Shown: positions 36,668 to 44,995 of the stretch, piece after piece
How positions within the stretch are numbered: position 1 is the first letter of the stretch
Layout of the letters: each line of letters starts with the position of its first letter
NCBI RefSeq assembly: GCF_900129865.1
Contig: NZ_FQXD01000002.1
Location: forward strand, 186,001 to 250,000
Source: Virgibacillus chiguensis
GTDB taxonomy: Bacteria > Bacillota > Bacilli > Bacillales > Amphibacillaceae
DNA: 64,000 nucleotides
Direction of reading: 5' to 3'
The notes under the pieces: model-generated
Database searches by the model: none
What the model saw: only the letters and a program-made list of their open reading frames with translations
Told to the model about the DNA's origin: nothing
Position numbers and translations under genes: made by a program

Positions 36668-37573
36668 TTATTGAGAATGTTGTACATCAGCTGGCATAGG
36701 ATCAACCTTTAAACTTTCATCTGTAAACCATTTAAAGAATACTCTTGCCAAGATAACTCCATAAGTGATTTCTTGCATAATTTTCATAATAATTCCACCA
36801 AGCTGCTGATCCTCCAACGTACTCATTGGCGAAAACATTTCAGGTCCACTAATTTGTACAGCTAACCCATCTAGTACGTCTCCAGGTACACATAAGGCGA
36901 GTGCTTGTAACCAGGCTCCATTTTGACTGTACGCTGAAAACAACGGAACATCTGCAAATATAATTAGAACACATGCCGGCGTTATTAAAACCCCATTCGC
37001 AAAAATATAGCCAATCTTTAAAACTGGTCTCATTGAATCCATTTCTTTTATCGGAGACAAAATTGGCCACCAGACGATAAAAGCAGCTACTAAAATAATT
37101 AAAGAAATGGACGTATGTGCAATTTGTGTAGATTTGGCAAAGTCAAAAACAGCAGGAATATGGTACAGCGAAAATAACCCATTAAATAAAAGTAACGATA
37201 TCAATGGTTTCGTTAACAAGCGAAATGCTGGTTGTATGAATGGCGCATGAATCACTTTTTTCCAAATCCACACTGGAATACTTCTAATGACTAAAATAGG
37301 GAAAATTAAGTAATATACAGCCATTTGGATCATATGTGCCGTTAACATCATATGTGACAATAAATCTGTTGGAGCACCTTTCACTGCATACAACAATACG
37401 AGCGCAAGCAAAAACATACCTTGCTGCAGTTTAGATGGTTTTTCATCACCACCAAATTTATGTCGGTATGGTCCAGTTATTAGAAAGTAAACCATTCCTA
37501 ACGCAATTACGAACAATAGAAAATAAGGACTCCATAAAGCTCGGAAGCCAAAAATTTGTAATTCTAGCCACAT
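36668..37573 (-). CDS. ctaG: Cytochrome c oxidase assembly factor CtaG
   Basis: CtaG (Bacillus type) is a membrane protein needed for copper insertion into aa3 oxidase. 301 aa, seven membrane segments, with conserved HMMLTAHMIQMAVYYLI and LEDQQLGGIIMKIMQEITYG. The ATG at 37573 has GAGGTG six bases upstream. A terminator lies between ctaF and ctaG, so ctaG may have its own promoter: TTATAAT occurs at about 37607-37613, but the -35 match is poor. Confidence 0.94.
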   Translation of the reverse strand: MWLELQIFGFRALWSPYFLLFVIALGMVYFLITGPYRHKFGGDEKPSKLQQGMFLLALVLLYAVKGAPTDLLSHMMLTAHMIQMAVYYLIFPILVIRSIPVWIWKKVIHAPFIQPAFRLLTKPLISLLLFNGLFSLYHIPAVFDFAKSTQIAHTSISLIILVAAFIVWWPILSPIKEMDSMRPVLKIGYIFANGVLITPACVLIIFADVPLFSAYSQNGAWLQALALCVPGDVLDGLAVQISGPEMFSPMSTLEDQQLGGIIMKIMQEITYGVILARVFFKWFTDESLKVDPMPADVQHSQ

Positions 37574-37672
37574 GATAATCACCTCAAAAGGATTGTCTTA
37601 TTCATTATAACTTACTTATCGTCGTGTGGACATTAATAAAGTTTGACATTTTTTCAAAACATTCTTAGAAAT

Positions 37673-37702
37673 AAAAAAGGTCGGGAATACCCGACCTTTT
37701 TT
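37673..37702. terminator. Terminator at the end of ctaF
   Basis: AAAAAAGGTCGGG, short loop, CCCGACCTTTTTT; the hairpin begins at the ctaF stop codon and separates ctaC-F from ctaG. Confidence 0.88.
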
Positions 37703-38015
37703 ACCACCATACAATAGCTACTAAAGCAGCTATCGTTAATAGTGCAGCGAATACCCCGCCATAAATCATCATAGCTGGAAACTCATGGCCTCTATCTTTC
37801 ATATGCATAAAATAATAAAATTGGAACCCGACTTGAATGAGCGCTAAGATCAGTAGTAACGGAACTGCAAACATCTTATCCATAGCATTTGTTGCTACAA
37901 TAGAGAAAGCAACAATCGTAAAACCAATCATTAATGCAAATGTAATCAGTTGCTTTTTCATTTCTTCCTTATTTTTTTGTTTCTGAAATGAATTGGTATT
38001 GGTGTTATCTGTCAT
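37701..38015 (-). CDS. ctaF: Cytochrome c oxidase subunit IVB
   Basis: Small fourth subunit of the caa3-type oxidase: 104 aa with three membrane segments and the YYFMHMKDRGHEFP motif between the second and third. It starts three bases after ctaE. The stop codon is part of the terminator stem. Confidence 0.94.
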   Translation of the reverse strand: MTDNTNTNSFQKQKNKEEMKKQLITFALMIGFTIVAFSIVATNAMDKMFAVPLLLILALIQVGFQFYYFMHMKDRGHEFPAMMIYGGVFAALLTIAALVAIVWW

Positions 38016-38018
38016 GTA

Positions 38019-38642
38019 TTAGCCCACCTTTCCCATCAAGTATACAACCGTAAAGATAAATACCCATACAACATCAATGAAATGCCAGTAAAGGCTAAAC
38101 GTGTAATATTTAGGAGCATTATACAAATTTAGTCCACGTTTTGCATTTCGCACCATTAATGCGATAAGCCAGCTGAGTCCAAAGACAACGTGACCTCCGT
38201 GAAAACCAACAAGTGTATAGAATGCTGAGCCAAATGCCGATGACCTAAATGTAAAACCAAAGTCTGTAATATAGTGGTAAAACTCATAAATTTCACATGC
38301 TAGAAATCCAATCCCTAAAAAGGCTGTAATTCCAAGCCATAGATGCATTTTTTTAAAGTCATTATTTTTCATATGATACATCGCATAAACACTAGTCAAT
38401 GAACTAGTCAATAATAACATTGTCATAAGAAAAACAAGCTCTAAACCAAATATATCCTGACCACTTGGACCGCCAGCTGTCGAGTTACGAAGAGCAAGAT
38501 ATGTTCCAAACAAACTTGCAAACAATACAGTTTCTCCACCTAGAAAAAACCATAAGCCTAAAAATTTATTTTTCCCTTCTAACGTTGCTTTTTCTGGTTC
38601 TTGTGGCATCGTTTCAGGGTTTAAGGAATGATCGTGACTCAT
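38019..38642 (-). CDS. ctaE: Cytochrome c oxidase subunit III
   Basis: 207 aa, five membrane segments, lacking the first two helices of the mitochondrial form as is usual for Bacillus. FHGGHVVFGLSWL and YWHFIDVVWVFIFTVVYL are the family signatures. The ATG follows the ctaD stop codon with no gap, and GGGAGGCGG lies in the end of ctaD. Confidence 0.96.
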   Translation of the reverse strand: MSHDHSLNPETMPQEPEKATLEGKNKFLGLWFFLGGETVLFASLFGTYLALRNSTAGGPSGQDIFGLELVFLMTMLLLTSSLTSVYAMYHMKNNDFKKMHLWLGITAFLGIGFLACEIYEFYHYITDFGFTFRSSAFGSAFYTLVGFHGGHVVFGLSWLIALMVRNAKRGLNLYNAPKYYTFSLYWHFIDVVWVFIFTVVYLMGKVG

Positions 38643-40496
38643 TTAGTCCGCCTCCCTTTCTAGTTCTTCTTTGCTGATATGATAGCCGTGATCATCTTTT
38701 AATGAACGAATCAGCATAGATCCTAACGCAATTCCCATCCCAACAAATATGGCTAAATTCCAAGCTTGGTGATCGGTCTGATAAATAAAGCCGAATCCAG
38801 CAACAAAGAACCCAAGAGACATGGCAAAAGGTAATATCGACCCATTTGGCATATGAACATCCCCTAGTGGCTCAGCAGGAGTCATTTTTCCTTTACCATC
38901 CATTTTTTCAATCCATAATGGATCCAGACCACGAACAAGTGGTAGTTGTTTAAAGTTATAATATGGAGGCGGTGATGGTATTGCCCATTCTAGAGTACGA
39001 CCATCATAAGGGTCTCCAGCAGGCTTTTCTCCTTTTACTGCTGTGTAGATAATATTAATTAAAAATATAGTTGCAGCAATAGCCATTAAGAACGTACCAA
39101 TCGTACTAATAAAGTTACCCGTATCTAGACCTTGGTCTTCTAAAAACACCCAATAACGTCTTGGCATCCCCATAAGCCCTAAGAAATGCTGAATAAAGAA
39201 CGTTAAGTGGAATCCAATGAAGAATAACCAGAAACCTATTTTCCCTAATTTTTCATTTAAAATTCTACCAAACATTTTCGGCCACCAATAATGTAGACCA
39301 GCAAAAATACCAAAAACTACTCCACCAACGATAACATAGTGGAAATGAGCTACAACGAAGTAAGAATCATGGTATTGGTAGTCAGCTACAGCTGATGCAA
39401 GCATAACCCCAGTCATACCACCAATTGTAAATGACGGAATAAACCCTAATGCCCAAAGCATAGCTGAATTAATCGTTATGCTTCCACCCCACATCGTCGC
39501 TAGCCAGTTAAAGATTTTTATTCCTGTTGGCACAGCAATCGCCATCGTGGCAATCGCAAAAATAGCGTTCGCTACCGGCCCTAAACCTACTGTAAACATA
39601 TGGTGTGCCCAAACCATAAAGCCTAAAAAGGCAATTAGAATGGTTGCAAAGACCATAGCTGTATAACCAAATAGACGCTTTTTGGAGAAAGTTGGAATAA
39701 CTTCGCTGAACACTCCAAAAGCTGGCAGTATTAAAATATATACCTCTGGATGCCCGAAGATCCAAAATAAATGTTGCCAAATTACAGAGTTACCACCTAA
39801 AGCGACATTGAAAAACGCCGATCCAAACATACGGTCAAACATCAGTAAGAATAAACCTACTGTTAATGCTGGGAACGCGAATAAAATTAATGTACTAGTG
39901 ACAAAAGTAGTCCATGAAAATAATGGCATGCGCATATATGTCATCCCTGGAGCACGCATCGTCACAATGGTTACAAGAAAATTAATTCCCCCAATTAGTG
40001 TACCCGCACCAGAAATTTGTAAGCCTAGGACATAAAAGTCAATACCATGTGTTGGAGATTCCACAGATAACGGTGTATAAGCAGTCCAACCTGAATCTGG
40101 TGCTCCACCTAAAAACCAACTACAGTTTAATAGAATGCCTCCAAACATAAATAACCAAAATCCTAATGAGTTTAAAAACGGGAACGCCACATCACGTGCA
40201 CCAATCTGCAATGGCATGACAGCGTTCATTAATCCTAGTAACAAAGGCATAGCTGCAAGAAAGATCATCGTCGTTCCATGCATAGTAAACATTTCATTGT
40301 ATAAGCCTGCACTAATAAAATCATTTTCAGGCGCAATTAATTGTATACGAATAAACATTGCTTCGAGCCCACCGAGGATAAAGAAAAACCCTCCGCCAAT
40401 CAAATATAAATGAGCTATTTTTTTATGGTCAACAGTTGTCAAATAATCCCATAAAAAAGCTCCGAAGCCCTTTTTTTGAGCAGCTGCAATACTCAA
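38643..40496 (-). CDS. ctaD: Cytochrome c oxidase subunit I
   Basis: Catalytic subunit with heme a and the heme a3-CuB centre; reduces O2 and pumps protons. About 617 aa, twelve core membrane helices plus extra C-terminal ones. The low-spin heme ligand is in FTMHGTTMIFL, the CuB ligands in FGHPEVYILILP and VWAHHMF, and both axial His in VVAHFHYVIVGG. The start is TTG at 40496, eight bases after AGGGAGG; a longer TTG frame at 40517 would place the ribosome binding site inside the gene. Ends directly against ctaE. Confidence 0.96.
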   Translation of the reverse strand: MSIAAAQKKGFGAFLWDYLTTVDHKKIAHLYLIGGGFFFILGGLEAMFIRIQLIAPENDFISAGLYNEMFTMHGTTMIFLAAMPLLLGLMNAVMPLQIGARDVAFPFLNSLGFWLFMFGGILLNCSWFLGGAPDSGWTAYTPLSVESPTHGIDFYVLGLQISGAGTLIGGINFLVTIVTMRAPGMTYMRMPLFSWTTFVTSTLILFAFPALTVGLFLLMFDRMFGSAFFNVALGGNSVIWQHLFWIFGHPEVYILILPAFGVFSEVIPTFSKKRLFGYTAMVFATILIAFLGFMVWAHHMFTVGLGPVANAIFAIATMAIAVPTGIKIFNWLATMWGGSITINSAMLWALGFIPSFTIGGMTGVMLASAVADYQYHDSYFVVAHFHYVIVGGVVFGIFAGLHYWWPKMFGRILNEKLGKIGFWLFFIGFHLTFFIQHFLGLMGMPRRYWVFLEDQGLDTGNFISTIGTFLMAIAATIFLINIIYTAVKGEKPAGDPYDGRTLEWAIPSPPPYYNFKQLPLVRGLDPLWIEKMDGKGKMTPAEPLGDVHMPNGSILPFAMSLGFFVAGFGFIYQTDHQAWNLAIFVGMGIALGSMLIRSLKDDHGYHISKEELEREAD

Positions 40497-40535
40497 ATCA
40501 TAAACCTCCCTTTTCAATCTTCCACCCTTTATTAA

Positions 40536-41588
40536 TTAGTTACCTGCACTTTCTGGAGTAATTTCAGATGGCTTTAATTGCAGCAAATATTCTGCAATGC
40601 TGTCTGCTTCTTCTTCAGATAGTTCAGGGTATTTACCAGTCATTAAGTTACCTGGTTTTATGGATTCTGGATCCAATAACCAATCCACAAGGTTTTGCTT
40701 GTTTGTTTCAAGGTAGCCAGCAATTTTTGTTCGATCTCCAAAGTTCGTTAGGTTTGGCCCCACTGCATTTGGCGATGAACCGATCGCATGACAATTCAAG
40801 CAATTGTTTGCTTCCATCGCTGCTTTTCCATCTTGAGCAACCGCATCTTGTGGTTTTTCTTCGGGATCTACACTTTGCATATCGGCTACCCATTGTTCAT
40901 ATTCTTCTGGACTCACAGCTATAACCTTAAAGTCCATAAGTGAATGTGATGGGCCACATAGCTCTGCACATTTGCCCCAATAAACCCCTTCTTCATTTGC
41001 TTCAATATACATTGTGTTTTCGTTTTCAGGATTCACATCCATTTTCCCTGAAATACTTGGCACCCATAAAGAGTGAATAACATCTGAGGATTTCATGTTT
41101 AAGTATACTTTTTCTCCAGTAGGAATGTATAAATCCTGACTTGTTTGCACTTCTTCATCTGCATAGCTAAAATGCCACCAATATTGATTACCAGTAACAT
41201 CAACATTAATGTGATCACTTTTACCAGACTCATCAGCCAAATCAAAAGTAGCAGCAACAGTCGGTACTGCAAGGATCAAAACTAAAATAATTGGAATCAC
41301 TGTCCAAATAGTTTCTAGTTTTTTACTACCTTCCACCTGCTTTGGAATGTAATTCTCCTGCCCTTTCTTTTTGCGAAAGCGAACAATCGCTATCAAATAA
41401 ACAGAAAGAACAACAATAAATACAAAAGTCATAATTACTGTTGAAAGAACAATTAAATTCATGGAAGACTCTGCACCATACCCCTTTGGTACAAGAGCCG
41501 TTAAGTTTTCCCTTCCACATCCCGCAAGGATGATGGCTAGAAAACTTAAGAGGAATACAAATTTAAATTTTCCCATCCAACCTTTCAT
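40536..41588 (-). CDS. ctaC: Cytochrome c oxidase subunit II with fused cytochrome c
   Basis: Lipoprotein subunit II of caa3 oxidase. The signal peptide ends in ILAG-C (Cys24), followed by two membrane helices. The CuA site is complete: His172, Cys207, Cys211, His215, Met218. A C-terminal cytochrome c domain carries CLNCH (263-267) with Met as distal ligand near the end, so it accepts electrons from cytochrome c and passes them to CuA. 350 aa. First gene of ctaC-D-E-F; ctaB lies 61 bp upstream in the same direction. Confidence 0.96.
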   Translation of the reverse strand: MKGWMGKFKFVFLLSFLAIILAGCGRENLTALVPKGYGAESSMNLIVLSTVIMTFVFIVVLSVYLIAIVRFRKKKGQENYIPKQVEGSKKLETIWTVIPIILVLILAVPTVAATFDLADESGKSDHINVDVTGNQYWWHFSYADEEVQTSQDLYIPTGEKVYLNMKSSDVIHSLWVPSISGKMDVNPENENTMYIEANEEGVYWGKCAELCGPSHSLMDFKVIAVSPEEYEQWVADMQSVDPEEKPQDAVAQDGKAAMEANNCLNCHAIGSSPNAVGPNLTNFGDRTKIAGYLETNKQNLVDWLLDPESIKPGNLMTGKYPELSEEEADSIAEYLLQLKPSEITPESAGN

Positions 41589-41649
41589 GTATCCATACCT
41601 CTCTTTCTTTTCTTGTTGCTCCTTATATAAAAAACATTAAGGACAAAAT

Positions 41650-42594
41650 TTAACTAAATGGCGAATTCCACGTTACTATAACCATTAATAAAAAGAGAAT
41701 GGTTAAATAATTCAAAGAGTATATAAAAATAATATTCGCCCATTTAATATCATCTTTCATAAAGAAACCACTCATTCCAAGCCCTAGCCATCCAACATTT
41801 AACAAAGTCGCCAAGATGACAAATGTTGTGCCTAAAGAAGTTAAATAAAATGGCAACGGCAATAAACATGCGATATAAATGGTGATTTGTCGCTTGGTCA
41901 TTTCAAAACCATGGACTGCGGGCAACATAGGTATTCTTGCCGCTTTATATTCTTCATTCTTTCGCATTGCTAATGCTAAAAAATGAGGTGTTTGCCAAAT
42001 GAACATAATTAAAAATAATATAAGCGGAACGATATGAAAGTTCGGGTTTACTGCAGCCCAACCAATGAGTGGTGGCGCAGCACCAGAAAAGCTACCAACT
42101 GTCGTATTAAGTGTATATTTTCTCTTTGACCACATCGTATATAGCACTACATAGAAAAACCAGCCTAGAAACGCAAACAACATTGCTTCTATGGTTGTAA
42201 ATAGTAAAAGTAAAAGACCAGCAAAAGATGTAATTAACCCTAGTACGAGTACCGTCGGAAGCGAGATTGTACCCGTTACAGTTGGTCGAGTTTTCGTTCG
42301 CTTCATAACTGGATCAATATCAATGTCATACCAGTTATTAAGCATACATCCACCGGCAATCACCAAAGCACTTCCTAACATCGTAATAATAAACGTGCCG
42401 ATGTAATCCGTAAATGTATATCCACTATAATAAATTGCCAACCAAAATCCAGTGAAAACTGTAATTAAATTGGAGTTAATAATTCCTATTTTTATTAGTG
42501 ATTTAATATCATCAAGTGTAGAAACTGGCTTGTTTTTTTCGGTTGATGACGTATTCGTAATAACCTGTGAAGTAGCTGCCTCTACTTTATCCAT
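41650..42594 (-). CDS. ctaB: Heme O synthase (protoheme IX farnesyltransferase)
   Basis: UbiA-family prenyltransferase that adds farnesyl to heme B. 314 aa, about nine membrane segments, with the Mg-binding NNWYDIDIDPVMKRT motif and the second Asp-poor loop YTMWSKRKYTLNT. Product feeds CtaA. The spacer before the ATG contains nine G in a row (42600-42608 as C on the plus strand), which doubles as the ribosome binding site region. Confidence 0.95.
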   Translation of the reverse strand: MDKVEAATSQVITNTSSTEKNKPVSTLDDIKSLIKIGIINSNLITVFTGFWLAIYYSGYTFTDYIGTFIITMLGSALVIAGGCMLNNWYDIDIDPVMKRTKTRPTVTGTISLPTVLVLGLITSFAGLLLLLFTTIEAMLFAFLGWFFYVVLYTMWSKRKYTLNTTVGSFSGAAPPLIGWAAVNPNFHIVPLILFLIMFIWQTPHFLALAMRKNEEYKAARIPMLPAVHGFEMTKRQITIYIACLLPLPFYLTSLGTTFVILATLLNVGWLGLGMSGFFMKDDIKWANIIFIYSLNYLTILFLLMVIVTWNSPFS

Positions 42595-42760
42595 CCCTTC
42601 CCCCCCCCTTTACACAATTGTAGAAACATATGATACATGCTTTCGAATGAAAATCGTGACAGCGTTACAAAAATTTGATTGTATCTTAAAATTATTTCTA
42701 CAAATCTAATACTATATGAAAAACCCCCTCATGCCTATTCTACTTCAAAATAAGTAATTT

Positions 42761-42791
42761 TTTGTGACGTTTTTGTGAATCATTTGTTACA
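42761..42791 (+). promoter_or_regulatory. Three ResD-like boxes at 11-bp spacing
   Basis: TTTGTGACG at 42761, TTTGTGAAT at 42772 and TTTGTTACA at 42783. The middle copy equals the published ResD consensus TTTGTGAAT. The 11-bp period puts all three on one face of the helix. ResD is the respiration regulator of ctaA and ctaB in B. subtilis. Confidence 0.65.
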
Positions 42792-43139
42792 AATGCGAAC
42801 TGTTTTAAATTAGTTAGCGAATCACCTATGTATGCAGTCTTTCTCCCTCAATTATCTAAGTTGCAACTTATTCCCCTACACTATTTCTAGCAAACATACG
42901 AAAACAATGCAAGCGTTTTTTATTTTTATAGTGAAAATAGTTTGTTTTCATGTTAAGATAAATGCAGTTTTTGCAATGAAATGATTACCTGCTAATATTA
43001 ACACAATCCTTTAACAGATTGAACTGTTTCTAATTAATTCTTTGCTTTTTAGGCGCTACTAATATTATGATGAATCTAGCAGAAAATTTCTGCTATCACA
43101 TAACTGAAGCTACTATCTTTCAGAATTTGTATATGTAAA

Positions 43140-43246
43140 GGGAGTCTTCAAATATTGGGAGGTTCTTCTATTCCCCACGATTTAGGTGCTATGATCTCTC
43201 GCTTTGACTTGAAAGTGGAGTTTACAGCACTTTATATACAGGATTA
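43140..43246 (+). repeat. Family C interspersed repeat, right module (C5)
   Basis: GATTTAGGTGCTATGATCTC, GACTTG, TTTACAGCACTTTATATACA; a shorter version of the right module of 44363-44557. Confidence 0.6.
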
Positions 43247-43407
43247 ACAAATAGTTTTGTAGAAAATAATTCTCAAAATCCCCCTTCTGTACTTAATCTA
43301 AGGATGATGCTTCCTCCCTTATTTCTATGATGTTTTTGAACGAATGTGTAGATGAAAAGGTATACTTACACTAGCGTGAATAATACATAAAAAGCGAGGC
43401 AATAATT

Positions 43408-44361
43408 ATGATAAAAAGCTTAAAATGGTTATCTATTGTAGCGACACTTGGAATGACATTTGTGTTGCTTGGGGGTGCTCTTGTAACAAAAACCGGCTCA
43501 GAAGATGGCTGTGGAAATAGCTGGCCTTTATGTGAAGGGGAATGGTTGCCTTCTGAAATTACACCGGAATTAATTATTGAACTAAGCCATCGATTAGTTA
43601 CTGGTGTAGTTGGATTTGCCGTTATAGGTTTGGCGATTTTAGCCTGGATTAAACTTGGTCATGTTCGCGAGGTTAAATTTCTTTCTATACTTTCCGTTTT
43701 ATTTTTAATTTTACAAGCACTCATTGGAGCGGCAGCTGTGGTATGGGGACAATCTGATTTCGCCCTTGCTGCACACTTCGGAATTTCATTAATTTCTTTT
43801 GCTGCTGTATTTCTGTTAATGTTACTTATTTTTGAGGTAGATAAAAAATTTGATGCAAAGTCACTTTTAATAAAAAAAGCGCATCGATTGGAAATTTATG
43901 CTTTAACCATCTACACGATGCTCGTCGTTTATTCTGGAGCTCTCGTGCGCCACACTGACGCAAATTTAGTTTGTAAGAGTTGGCCTTTTTGTAACAACCA
44001 GGCTCCACTAGACTTTTCTAATTACGTTATACCGCAATGGATTCAAATGGGGCATAGGCTTGCTGCAGGGATTTTATTTTTATGGACGGTTATATTCGCT
44101 TTTCGCATGATACGCACCTACAAGAATAATAAGTTAATGTTTTGGGGGTGGTGGACGGTTATTAGTTTAATAACTTTACAGGTATTCTTTGGTGCTATGA
44201 TTATATTTACACGATTGCACTTAGCTACCGCTTTAATGCATGCACTTATTATATCGCTATTTTTTGGTATGTTAACATATTTTATTTTACACGCGACACG
44301 TAGTGCTAAATATGCAAAACAAACAGACAACAATAAGTCAGAGACGCAAATTTCATTGTAA
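43408..44361 (+). CDS. ctaA: Heme A synthase
   Basis: Converts heme O to heme A by oxidising a methyl group; membrane enzyme with eight helices in two pseudo-symmetric halves. Conserved His are seen in ELSHRLVTG, LAAHFGIS, QMGHRLAAG and ALMHALI. Each half also has its Cys pair: CGNSWPLC and CKSWPFC. 317 aa. The ATG follows GCGAGG. Transcribed away from ctaB, as in B. subtilis. Confidence 0.96.
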   Translation: MIKSLKWLSIVATLGMTFVLLGGALVTKTGSEDGCGNSWPLCEGEWLPSEITPELIIELSHRLVTGVVGFAVIGLAILAWIKLGHVREVKFLSILSVLFLILQALIGAAAVVWGQSDFALAAHFGISLISFAAVFLLMLLIFEVDKKFDAKSLLIKKAHRLEIYALTIYTMLVVYSGALVRHTDANLVCKSWPFCNNQAPLDFSNYVIPQWIQMGHRLAAGILFLWTVIFAFRMIRTYKNNKLMFWGWWTVISLITLQVFFGAMIIFTRLHLATALMHALIISLFFGMLTYFILHATRSAKYAKQTDNNKSETQISL

Positions 44362-44362
44362 A

Positions 44363-44557
44363 CACATAAAGTGAATCTTCAATCAGCGGGGAGCTTTCAT
44401 CCCCACTGATGGCTAGTAGCCCAAGGATATGACTTAAAAGTCCTCTTACGGTACAGAAGATTTAGGTACTGTTTGTGATCTCCCACTTAGACTTGTTTAG
44501 CACATCTCCGATTGTTGAAGCGGGAATCTACAACATCTTATACCCAAGATAAATTAT
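44363..44557 (+). repeat. Family C interspersed repeat, full-length copy (C2)
   Basis: Left module: CAATCAGCGGGGAG / TCCCCACTGAT hairpin, TAGTAGCCCAA. Right module: GATTTAGGTACTG, TCTCCCACTTAGACTTG, CACATCTCCGATTGTTGAAG, TACAACATCTTATACC. It begins just after the ctaA stop. Confidence 0.75.
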
Positions 44558-44775
44558 TTTTATTACAAGTGCGAAGTAGCCATCATTATTACCTACAGTT
44601 ATCAAAAAACTATAGGTATCCACAAGTCCTTATGATGTTAAGCCTAGTTTCTAAACCCTAAATCTTGGCTTATATCGGTTACTTTTTTAAACTTTTGTAG
44701 AGAAAGTATCTCCTTAAGCGAAGAATTTAATTTCGCATTGCTACCCCCCACTTAACAAACATTTCTATCACGTAA

Positions 44776-44804
44776 AAAAGAGCAGGATTTAAACCTGCTC
44801 TTTT
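44776..44804. terminator. Bidirectional terminator between ctaA and pycA
   Basis: AAAAGAGCAGG, loop ATTTAAA, CCTGCTCTTTT; suits both convergent genes. Confidence 0.85.
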
Positions 44805-44814
44805 GCTTGTGGAT

Positions 44815-44990
44815 GAAGCGCTTGTTGATAACGAAATAACCAAATACTCACGTCCAGTTCCATCGCCAGACTCCCACGAAATCACCCTACGAATAAGTTA
44901 TCTTCAATTCGCCGCCTCACCGCGACGCTTTATTTACGTTCATTCTTTCATTCGCTTCGTTGCTAAACGGGAACCTGCACCTTTTGTTTC
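44815..44990 (-). repeat. Family A repeat, decayed copy (A5)
   Basis: In reversed order it keeps family A landmarks: CGTCCAGTTCCATCGCC, CATTCGCTTCGTTGCTAAACGG and GCACCTTTTGTTTCTT, but the middle, including the CTCCTG hairpin, is lost. It abuts the pycA stop codon. Confidence 0.5.
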
Positions 44991-44995
44991 TTATT

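Larger units (their letters stand above)
42595..43407. other. Divergent ctaB/ctaA control region
   Basis: 813 bp without a gene. It contains the poly-G tract before ctaB, three TTTGT repeats at 42761-42791, and a family C right module at 43140-43246. The divergent heme A genes are known to be ResD-controlled in B. subtilis, so their promoters are expected here. TTGAAC and TATACT occur shortly before ctaA but with a 19-bp spacer. Confidence 0.6.

Noticed and set aside
36358-36705. 115-codon minus-strand frame crossing a family B repeat and the ctaG end
   Set aside because: Overlaps ctaG out of frame, includes the repeat, and has no recognisable domain or ribosome binding site.
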